This document shows, in pieces, positions 25,590-32,069 of a stretch of 64,000 nucleotides of DNA. The DNA lies in contig NZ_LQIT01000016.1 of assembly GCF_001499965.1 (NCBI RefSeq), positions 1 through 64,000 on the forward strand, in the 5' to 3' direction. The notes below the pieces were generated by a model that saw only the letters and a program-made list of their open reading frames with translations, did not search any database and had not been told where the DNA came from. Origin of the DNA: Mycobacterium sp. GA-2829. Its GTDB lineage: Bacteria; Actinomycetota; Actinomycetes; Mycobacteriales; Mycobacteriaceae. Position 1 is the stretch's first letter; every line of letters begins with the position of its first letter. The position numbers were made by a program, and so were the translations under genes.

Positions 25590-26357
25590 CTATTCGGTTC
25601 CGAACTGGGCTGAGCGCAGCCGATCGAGCGCCCGTCCGTCAGTGAGTTCGTCTCGACTCTCGGGATGATTCCAGTAGTGGCGTGCCATCCAGTACAACGC
25701 GGCGCCGCTGTCGCCGTAGCGGTCAGCGTTCGCCACGACGAGGTGTCCGCCGTCTTGAAGGACGAACACGATGGGGTTTCGGGCTTGCCTTCTGGCTTGG
25801 TCGGTGACGTCGACGATGTCTTCCCAACGGACAGAACGTTCCCGGAACATGTCGGCGTGCGTGATGCCGTCCGTTCCCAACCGAAGATAACCGGGTTCGC
25901 GACTGCGGAGCAGCGCCGCCAGGCTGACAACGGATAGCACGAGAAGAGCCACCATGAGGTACCGCGTGACACCGCCGTTTCCGGCGGCGAAGGGCAGGTT
26001 TTCGGTGCCCCGCACAAGCATGGCCACATAGCACGCCGAACCGACTACTCCCCCGGACAAGGCGATTCCGTATGACCACGCGACGGCAGGCTTGATTCGC
26101 ACCGTCGTACCTTCAGCACTTCGCTGTGCATGGGTCTCGGCGAGTGGCAGCAGGGTGTAGCCGAGTGCTGCGACAAGGCCACAGAAGAACACGCCGAGTC
26201 CGGCCGCTGTCACCGCAGCCAGGAGTGAATTGTTCCCAATTGCCAGGACTGTCTGAGCCACGCTGTACAGCGCCGCGCCGATGCAGATCAGGATGCCCAG
26301 AATCGCCATCGGCGAAAGCCCAGTTACCCAGCGAGAGGGACTGGGCGGCGAACTCAT
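25590..26357 (-). CDS. Unknown four-helix membrane protein with C-terminal PH-like region
   Basis: This 255-residue protein has four predicted membrane helices (about 15-40, 46-68, 91-111 and 128-147) and a soluble tail (about 150-255) with a strand pattern like bacterial PH domains (LRLGTDGITHADMF, VRWEDIVDV). I do not recognise the family. The ATG at 26357 was chosen because it overlaps the stop of the preceding open frame as ATGA. Upstream in-frame starts at 26366 and 26405 exist. GC looks several percent lower than in neighbours, and the gene lies between two copies of the amidase 3' end, so it may have arrived by transfer. It could be a partner or immunity protein of the truncated upstream gene, but this is speculation. 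Confidence 0.6.
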   Translation of the reverse strand: MSSPPSPSRWVTGLSPMAILGILICIGAALYSVAQTVLAIGNNSLLAAVTAAGLGVFFCGLVAALGYTLLPLAETHAQRSAEGTTVRIKPAVAWSYGIALSGGVVGSACYVAMLVRGTENLPFAAGNGGVTRYLMVALLVLSVVSLAALLRSREPGYLRLGTDGITHADMFRERSVRWEDIVDVTDQARRQARNPIVFVLQDGGHLVVANADRYGDSGAALYWMARHYWNHPESRDELTDGRALDRLRSAQFGTE

Positions 26358-26497
26358 GCGCCGCATAGCACGGTACCCACCTTGGTTCCAATAGATTTCA
26401 TCCACTCGCCGGCGGCATATCCGGCACCCACTGCAAGAACAGGCACGGCTCCCGGAATTGGGACGAATGATCCGGCCGCCACAGCATGCTCAGCAAA
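26354..26497 (-). pseudogene. C-terminal relic of an unknown gene with a glycine-zipper-like tail
   Basis: An open frame without an ATG near its beginning encodes about 47 residues ending in TGA. It includes VPIPGAVPVLAVGAGY and AAGEWMKSIGTKVG. Such Gly/Ala/Val-rich ends occur in secreted toxins and phage-like proteins. The stop overlaps the start of the following membrane-protein gene by 4 bp, the usual sign of a real operon neighbour. An in-frame TAA cuts it off upstream, close to the amidase-relic junction, so it is read here as the 3' remnant of a lost gene. Confidence 0.4.
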
Positions 26498-26547
26498 TTA
26501 CCTGCGCGCAGGACCTCTCGACGACACGAATTGGCCCCAACAACCAG

Positions 26548-26616
26548 CTGCGGGTCCGGTCGTCCGCGCAACTGGAAGAGGCGCTGTCGTGGAAGGACCG
26601 GTTCACGCCGTTCTGA
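26548..26616 (+). pseudogene. Duplicated 3' end of the amidase gene
   Basis: This 69-bp segment matches the last 69 bp of the amidase (25520-25588) at 60 positions and keeps the frame to the TGA stop. The encoded tails are nearly the same (AQLEEALSWKDRFTPF against AQLEEALPWKDRFAPV). It has no start or upstream body. It is either the stump of the original amidase end displaced by an insertion or part of a second, deleted amidase. Confidence 0.7.
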
Positions 26617-26648
26617 ATTACGTCGCGAATTCCGCCTTGCGCGCCGCA

Positions 26649-26705
26649 CCTACACCATGGTTGTGAATCACGCACCGTGCCGCACAACCACAGCCCTGGT
26701 GTAGG
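26649..26705. repeat. Imperfect hairpin between the amidase relic and the sigma factor gene
   Basis: CCTACACCA-TGGTTGTG at 26649-26665 pairs with CACAACCA at 26683-26690 and TGGTGTAGG at 26697-26705, leaving a 6-nt bulge (CAGCCC). It could end transcription of the minus-strand sigma gene, but no T-run is seen. Together with the two relics it accounts for the 26358-26721 stretch that has no intact gene. Confidence 0.45.
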
Positions 26706-26721
26706 CCGGGAGCGCAAGACG

Positions 26722-27882
26722 TCAACCGCGGAGGCGTTGCCGGAGCGTCGCCGCGCGCAGCGTCAGGTGGTTACGCTCGGCGACGTTCTGCGCCGCCGCG
26801 GCGGCCTCCACGTAAAGCTCTGTCGCAGTCGCCAAGTCCCCCGCCCGCTCGTGCGGGTACGCCGCGGCCGCCGCATACCGCGGCAGCCCGGGATCAAGTT
26901 CACCCAGCGCCGCCAGCCCCGCACCTGGACCGTCCGCCTCGCCGAGAGCGACCGCCCGGTTCAGCCGCACGATCGGGCTGTCGGTGAGCCGCACCAGTTC
27001 GTCGTACCACTCGACGATCTGCACCCAGTCGGTCTCGTCGGTCGTCGGCGCATCGGCGTGCAGCGCCGCGATCGCCGCCTGCGCCTGGTACTCGCCGAGC
27101 AGGTCCCGCGCCAGCGCCGCCTGCAGAATTGAAACCCCCTCGGCGATCAGATCCCGCTGCCACAACCGGCGGTCCTGTTCGGCGAGCGGCACGAGGCTCC
27201 CGTCGGCGCGGGTCCGCGCCGACCGGCGCGCGTGGTGCAGCAGGAATAACGCGAGCAGTCCCGCCACCTCGGGATCGTCGGTCATCGAGGCGAGTTGCCG
27301 CCCCAACCGGATCGCCTCGGCGGCCAGGTCGACGTCCCCGCTGTGCCCCTCGTTGAACACCAGGTACAGCACCCGCAGCACGGTGTGCAGATCACCGGGG
27401 CTGTCCCACCGCACCCCGCTCACGGTGCGTTTGGCCCGGCTGATCCGTTGCGCCATCGTGCTTTCCGGAACGAGGTAGGCCTGCGCGATCTGTTTCGTGG
27501 TGAGCCCGCCGACCGCCCGCAGGGTCAGCGCGACCGCGGATGCGGACGTGAGCGCCGGGTGCGCGCACAGGAAATAGAGCCGCAGCGTGTCGTCCACCGT
27601 GGCGGCGGCACCGGGCGCGGGTTCGGCGGCCACCCGCTCCTCCCGCGCCCGCCGCGCCGCATTCGAGCGGGCGAGGTCGACGAACCGGTGCCACGCGGTC
27701 GTGATCAGCCAGCCCTTCGGATCGTCGGGTGCCCCCGACGGCCACGTCTCGACGGCCTTGATCAGCGCATCCTGCACCGCGTCCTCGGCGGTGGCGAAGT
27801 CGGCGCCGCGCCGGACGAGGGCCGCCAGCACGCCGGGGATGAGGTCACGCAGCGGGGCCTCGTCGAGTGCGCGAGCAGCCAC
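26722..27882 (-). CDS. ECF sigma factor with long C-terminal extension (DGPF-associated, ECF42-like)
   Basis: This 386-residue protein has sigma region 2 near the N-terminus (EDAVQDALIKAVETWPSGAPDDPKGWLITTAWHRFVDLAR) and region 4 around 120-150 (GLTTKQIAQAYLVPESTMAQRISRAKR). A helical extension of more than 200 residues follows, of the kind seen in sigma factors paired with YCII/DGPF proteins (often called ECF42), where it affects activity in place of an anti-sigma factor. It starts at GTG 27882, sharing one base with the stop of the YCII gene. The target promoters are unknown. Confidence 0.85.
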   Translation of the reverse strand: MAARALDEAPLRDLIPGVLAALVRRGADFATAEDAVQDALIKAVETWPSGAPDDPKGWLITTAWHRFVDLARSNAARRAREERVAAEPAPGAAATVDDTLRLYFLCAHPALTSASAVALTLRAVGGLTTKQIAQAYLVPESTMAQRISRAKRTVSGVRWDSPGDLHTVLRVLYLVFNEGHSGDVDLAAEAIRLGRQLASMTDDPEVAGLLALFLLHHARRSARTRADGSLVPLAEQDRRLWQRDLIAEGVSILQAALARDLLGEYQAQAAIAALHADAPTTDETDWVQIVEWYDELVRLTDSPIVRLNRAVALGEADGPGAGLAALGELDPGLPRYAAAAAYPHERAGDLATATELYVEAAAAAQNVAERNHLTLRAATLRQRLRG

Positions 27883-28289
27883 TATTCGGTGACGGTGGAC
27901 GGCACGCCCATGAACGGGCGCAGCTCGAGCCACTCGTGGATGGGCTCACCGCCCGCACCCGGTGCGGCCGACAGCTCACCGGCCAATTCGATTGCCCGCG
28001 AATAGGAGTCGACGTCGATGATCATGAACCCCGCGATCAGATCCTTGGTCTCGGCGAACGGTCCGTCGGTGACCGGCGGCTTGCCTGCCCCGTCGTGGCG
28101 GACCCAGGCGCCCTCCGCCGATAACGCCTGGCTGTCGACGTACTCACCGCTGTCCTTCAGTCGGTCGGCGAAGTCCTCCATGTACTGGATGTGCGCCCGG
28201 ATCTCCTCCGGCGTCCACTGGTCCATTGGCACGTCGTTGACCGCCGCGGGGGCACCCCGGTAGTGCTTGAGGAGTAGGTACTTGGCCAT
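27882..28289 (-). CDS. YCII-related DGPF-domain protein
   Basis: This 135-residue protein carries the family-defining DGPF motif (VTDGPFAETKDLIAGF), an alpha/beta dimeric fold and no membrane segment. Proteins of this family sit beside ECF42-type sigma factors in many actinobacteria and are thought to be part of the same regulatory unit, although the biochemical role is unclear. Here it is the first gene of a two-gene operon with the sigma factor. Confidence 0.85.
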   Translation of the reverse strand: MAKYLLLKHYRGAPAAVNDVPMDQWTPEEIRAHIQYMEDFADRLKDSGEYVDSQALSAEGAWVRHDGAGKPPVTDGPFAETKDLIAGFMIIDVDSYSRAIELAGELSAAPGAGGEPIHEWLELRPFMGVPSTVTE

Positions 28290-28412
28290 GCTGTCTCCCT
28301 CCGAAATGGCGACCCTAGTTGGTCGCTCACCCCTGGGACGGAGTCATGCCGAGATTCTCGACATGGGGCCGGAGGTGGATTACCGAAGCGCCCGACCGGG
28401 TAACAGGTCGGC

Positions 28413-28544
28413 ATGACATCTGCCGACGAGAATGTAACGCCCGAGGACGCCACGAAAGAGGACGAGGCGCTGGCCCCGGCGACGCCCGGGGCCGAGGCGC
28501 TACCCCTGCCCGAGGACGAGGTCGACAAACCCTCGGAGGGTTAA
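28413..28544 (+). CDS. Small acidic protein of 43 residues
   Basis: An ATG-to-TAA frame encodes 43 residues, of which about 14 are Glu/Asp, with Pro and Ala making up much of the rest (PEDATKEDEALAPATP). It appears intrinsically disordered. It converges on the TetR gene, the two stops overlapping in TTAA. No Shine-Dalgarno stands out. Composition and the neat convergent stop suggest a real gene, but length leaves this uncertain. The function is unknown. Confidence 0.4.
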   Translation: MTSADENVTPEDATKEDEALAPATPGAEALPLPEDEVDKPSEG

Positions 28545-29149
28545 CCGGCGCGGATCGCCGGCAGCACGATGGTGTCGATGACCCGCCGCACGAAGGCCGC
28601 GTCGACCGACTGCCCGCCGATCACGCGCAGCAGACCCAGCGCCGTGACGACGTCGGTGATTATCGAGTAGTCCCGGTCCGCCGGGATCTCGCCGCGTTCG
28701 GCGGCCCGCGCCAACACCGCCGTGAACGTGCGCCGACCCTTGTAGAGCATGAGATCGTCGAGCGCCGCGGCCAGTTCCCGGTCGTGTGCCGCCTCCAACG
28801 CCACGCGCAGCACCAGGTCGGTGGTGACCATGTCTGTCTCGCTGTGCTTCGCGCGCTCGACGATCGCGTCGAGGTCACCCTCGAGGCTTCCGGTGTCGGG
28901 GGCGTCGTCGGTGAGCAGATCGGGCCGCCAGTACACCAGCGCATCGGTCATCAACGCCGCCTTCGACGACCATCGCCGGTAGATGGCCGCCTTGCCCACC
29001 CCGGCGCGGGCGGCGATGTCGTTCATGTTGGTCGCGTCGTAGCCGCGCTCGGCCAGCGCCGCGAGCGCGGCGTCGAGAATGGCCGGATCGCGGGTCCGGT
29101 CCAACCGCCCCTCCGTGCGCTGCCGCAGCAGGGGCCTGGACTCAGCCAT
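28541..29149 (-). CDS. TetR/AcrR-family regulator
   Basis: This 202-residue protein has an N-terminal helix-turn-helix (about residues 20-65, ALAERGYDATNMNDIAARAGVGKAAIYRRW) and a helical ligand-binding C-terminal domain. TAATCT about 8 nt upstream of the ATG suggests a leaderless transcript. It is divergent from the Old Yellow Enzyme gene about 70 bp away and probably represses it together with the FAD monooxygenase. The ligand is unknown. Confidence 0.85.
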   Translation of the reverse strand: MAESRPLLRQRTEGRLDRTRDPAILDAALAALAERGYDATNMNDIAARAGVGKAAIYRRWSSKAALMTDALVYWRPDLLTDDAPDTGSLEGDLDAIVERAKHSETDMVTTDLVLRVALEAAHDRELAAALDDLMLYKGRRTFTAVLARAAERGEIPADRDYSIITDVVTALGLLRVIGGQSVDAAFVRRVIDTIVLPAIRAG

Positions 29150-29217
29150 GGCTCACAGATTAGATCCACCTGCACCGATGTGGAATGGGAGCGACGGCGC
29201 TGCTGTTGGAATCCCTC

Positions 29218-30312
29218 GTGGCTACCCAGGATCTGTTCCGACCGCTGACCGTCGGCACGCTGACCGTGCCCAACCGCTTCGCGATGGCACCGATGACGCG
29301 GCAGGCCTCCCCGGGCGGCGTCCCCGGAGCCGATGTCGCCGAGTACTACCGGCGGCGCGCCGCGGGCGGTGTCGGGCTGATCATCACCGAAGGCGTCCGG
29401 TTGCCGGATCCGACCGCGGGTCACCCGTACTCCATCCCCACCCTCGCCGGTGACGGCGTGCTCGCCGGTTGGGCGCGTGTCGTCGACGCCGTCCACGCCG
29501 AGGGCGGCACCATCGCCGCGCAACTGTGGCACCAGGGCGCCGAACGCGCCGACTCCGACGGCGTCGCGCCGGTGAGCCCCTCGGGCGTCGACGGACTCGG
29601 CAGGCCCAAGGGCCGCGCCCTCGAGACCGACGAGCTCCCCGCCGTCGCCGACCTGTTCGCCCGCAGCGCGCACACCGCGAAGCAGATCGGCTTCGACGCC
29701 GTCGAACTGCACGGCGCGCACGGCTATCTCCTCGACGAGTTCTTCTGGGAGCGCACCAATTCCCGCACCGACGGCTACGGCGGCAGCCTCGCCGCGCGGA
29801 CCCGCTTCCCCGCCGAGGTGGTGGCCGCCGTGCGCGCCGCGGTCGGCCCGGACTATCCGGTCATCTTCCGCTTCTCGCAGTGGAAGGGTCTGGACTACAC
29901 CGCGTCGATCGCCGACGATCCGGCGCAGCTCGAGCAGCTGCTGGCCCCGTTGGTCGAGGCGGGTGTGGACGTGTTCCACCCCTCGACCCGCCGCCATTAC
30001 GTGCCCGCGTTCCCCGACCACGACCCGGAGCTGAGCCTAGCCGGGTGGACCAAGAAGGTCGCCGGACTGCCGGTGATCGCCGTCGGTTCGGTCGGCCTGG
30101 AGACCCAGTTCCGCAGCGAGAAACGCGGCCAGGTGATCCAGCCGGCATCGGTCGAGCGGCTGGTCGAGCAGTTCGACGCCGGCGAGTTCGACATCGTGGC
30201 GATCGGCCGGGCACTGCTGGCCGATGCGGGTTGGGTGAACCGGCTGCGCGACGGCGAGCTCGCCGGATTCGGCGGCTACGACCCCGAAGTGGCACTGGCC
30301 GCACTGGCCTGA
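29218..30312 (+). CDS. NADH:flavin oxidoreductase (Old Yellow Enzyme family)
   Basis: This 364-residue FMN barrel protein has OYE landmarks: MAPMTRQASPGG, IAAQLWHQGAER, the substrate-binding HGAHGYLLDEFF motif, GYGGSLAARTRF and the FMN-phosphate end GRALLADAGWV. It should reduce activated alkenes or related electrophiles with NAD(P)H. The GTG at 29218 was preferred because the conserved sequence begins right after it (TQDLFRPL). An ATG at 29185 would add 11 residues. It lies between a divergent TetR and an FAD monooxygenase, suggesting an inducible detoxification unit. Confidence 0.88.
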   Translation: MATQDLFRPLTVGTLTVPNRFAMAPMTRQASPGGVPGADVAEYYRRRAAGGVGLIITEGVRLPDPTAGHPYSIPTLAGDGVLAGWARVVDAVHAEGGTIAAQLWHQGAERADSDGVAPVSPSGVDGLGRPKGRALETDELPAVADLFARSAHTAKQIGFDAVELHGAHGYLLDEFFWERTNSRTDGYGGSLAARTRFPAEVVAAVRAAVGPDYPVIFRFSQWKGLDYTASIADDPAQLEQLLAPLVEAGVDVFHPSTRRHYVPAFPDHDPELSLAGWTKKVAGLPVIAVGSVGLETQFRSEKRGQVIQPASVERLVEQFDAGEFDIVAIGRALLADAGWVNRLRDGELAGFGGYDPEVALAALA

Positions 30313-30331
30313 TCCGCCTACGGTGACGTTC

Positions 30332-31873
30332 ATGTCACCTGCCGTGCGCCTCGACGACCTGCCGGTCACCGACACCGATGTCCTGGTCGTCGGGGCCGGC
30401 CCGACCGGCCTGATGGCCGCGCTGGTGTTGGCGCGCCGCGGTGTGCCCGCGATCCTCGTGGACCGCAAGGCCGGCCCCACCCGGGAGTCTCGCGCCCTGG
30501 CCGTACAGGCCCGCACGATGGAGGTCTACGACCAACTCGGGTTGGCCGATGCCGTCTTGGCAAAGGCCAACTCCGCGTTGCGGATTCAGGTCGGCGGCTC
30601 ACCCCGGGGCGTGGGGCCGAACCTCTCGGGCTTCCAGATCGGGGCGACGCCCTTCCCCGGGGTGCAGATCTTCGAACAGAGCCATAACGAGGAGTTGCTC
30701 GGCGGTGCGCTGACCGCCGCGGGCGGCGACGTGCGCTGGCAGCACCGGCTGGTCGATCTGCAGGACCGGTCCGCCGCCCCCGACGGCCGCGTCGAGGCGT
30801 TGGTCGAAGGTCCCGACGGGGCGCTGCTGCGGGTACGGGCGCGTTGGTGCATCGGGGCCGACGGCGCCGCGTCGGCGGTGCGCCGCGAGCTCAACCTGCC
30901 GTTCGAGGGCCGCACCGACGATGCGACGTTCTGGGTCGCCGACACGCGGGACGTGCGCGGTGTACCGGACGACGCGGTGAACATTCGGTTCGGTGAGCGG
31001 ACGTTCGTGGCGGTGTTCCCGCTCGGACCCGCCGGGCACGTCAGGCTGGTGGGCCTGGCGGCAACCGATACGTTCACCCAATACGAGGCGCTCTCGGCCT
31101 TCGTCACCGAGTTCGGGCTGCCCCATGGCCCGGTGGACTGGTTTTCGTCGTACCGGGTGCACCACCGGGTGGCGTCGAAGTTCCGGGTCGGATCGGTGTT
31201 CCTCGCCGGCGACGCCGCCCACGTGCACTCCCCCGTCGGCGGTCAGGGGATGAACACCGGACTGCAGGACGCACACAACCTGGCGCAGCTGCTCGCCGAT
31301 GTGGCGCAACACCGGATCGACGGGCGGGCGCTGGACCGGTACGAGCGGGAACGCAGACCGGTCGCGCTGACCCTCGTCAACGTCACCGACCGCGCCTTCA
31401 CGGTCATCGGCCGCCGCGGACCCTCCGCCGCCGTGTTGCGGAAGACGTTGGGCGCGTTGGCGTTCGGGTTCTTCCCGGTGGTCAACCGCACACCCCTCGG
31501 CGCGCGGATGGGTGGTTACATCGGCCAGTACCGCATCCGCTACCACTTCCCGGGCACTGGGGCGTCCTGGGCGAGCGATCCCGTCGTCGGTCTGCGGTTA
31601 CCGCCGGTGGGCGGCAACCTCCGCGCTCTGGACTCCATGGCGTGGCAGTGGCACACCTACGGCACGGGCCGGGTGATCCGGCCGGAGGGTCCGGCGTGGA
31701 TCGACGGCCCTCGGGATTTCGGCGCCGACACCCGGGGTGCGCTGCGGTCCGACCGCCTCTACCTCGTGCGGCCGGACCAGTTCGTCGCGGCATCGATCCC
31801 GTTGCGCGGCAACGCTGCCGACGCATCCGTTGTCAACGAGGCGTTAGCGGCTCACCACGTCGTGCACGGATAG
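30332..31873 (+). CDS. FAD-dependent aromatic monooxygenase (PheA/TfdB family)
   Basis: This 513-residue protein has a Rossmann GxGxxG (VVGAGPTGLMAALVLARRG), the DG-type motif (IGADGAASAVRREL) and the GD motif (LAGDAAHVHSPVGGQGMNTGLQDAHNL), all standard for group A flavin hydroxylases. A thioredoxin-like tail of the family appears at the C-terminus. It would hydroxylate an aromatic or polyketide-like substrate with NAD(P)H and O2. TACGGT ends 7 nt before the ATG at 30332, consistent with its own leaderless promoter. The partner OYE is just upstream. Confidence 0.88.
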   Translation: MSPAVRLDDLPVTDTDVLVVGAGPTGLMAALVLARRGVPAILVDRKAGPTRESRALAVQARTMEVYDQLGLADAVLAKANSALRIQVGGSPRGVGPNLSGFQIGATPFPGVQIFEQSHNEELLGGALTAAGGDVRWQHRLVDLQDRSAAPDGRVEALVEGPDGALLRVRARWCIGADGAASAVRRELNLPFEGRTDDATFWVADTRDVRGVPDDAVNIRFGERTFVAVFPLGPAGHVRLVGLAATDTFTQYEALSAFVTEFGLPHGPVDWFSSYRVHHRVASKFRVGSVFLAGDAAHVHSPVGGQGMNTGLQDAHNLAQLLADVAQHRIDGRALDRYERERRPVALTLVNVTDRAFTVIGRRGPSAAVLRKTLGALAFGFFPVVNRTPLGARMGGYIGQYRIRYHFPGTGASWASDPVVGLRLPPVGGNLRALDSMAWQWHTYGTGRVIRPEGPAWIDGPRDFGADTRGALRSDRLYLVRPDQFVAASIPLRGNAADASVVNEALAAHHVVHG

Positions 31874-31876
31874 CCG

Positions 31877-32020
31877 TCAGACGATCCTCGCGACCATCTT
31901 GCCGGCCGTACCGCCTTCGAACATCGTCGGGAACGCCTCGGGAATCGCCTCCGACCCGTCGATGACGTGTTCGGTACAGCGCAGCTCGCCGGTGCGCGGC
32001 TGACGGGTGTCGCGGCGCAC
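31877..32020 (-). pseudogene. 3' relic of a zinc-type/NADP-dependent oxidoreductase
   Basis: On the minus strand the last ~40 residues before a TGA read like the C-terminus of curcumin/quinone-reductase-type NADP oxidoreductases: TGELRCTEHVIDGSEAIPEAF, then MFEGGTAGKMVARIV. Upstream the similarity stops and the MFS gene begins, so the rest has been deleted. No start codon or ribosome binding site precedes the fragment. Confidence 0.6.
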
Positions 32021-32069
32021 CGATGTGGGTAACCCCCCAAGTCGTTGCGTGCCAGAGGAAGGACCGTTC

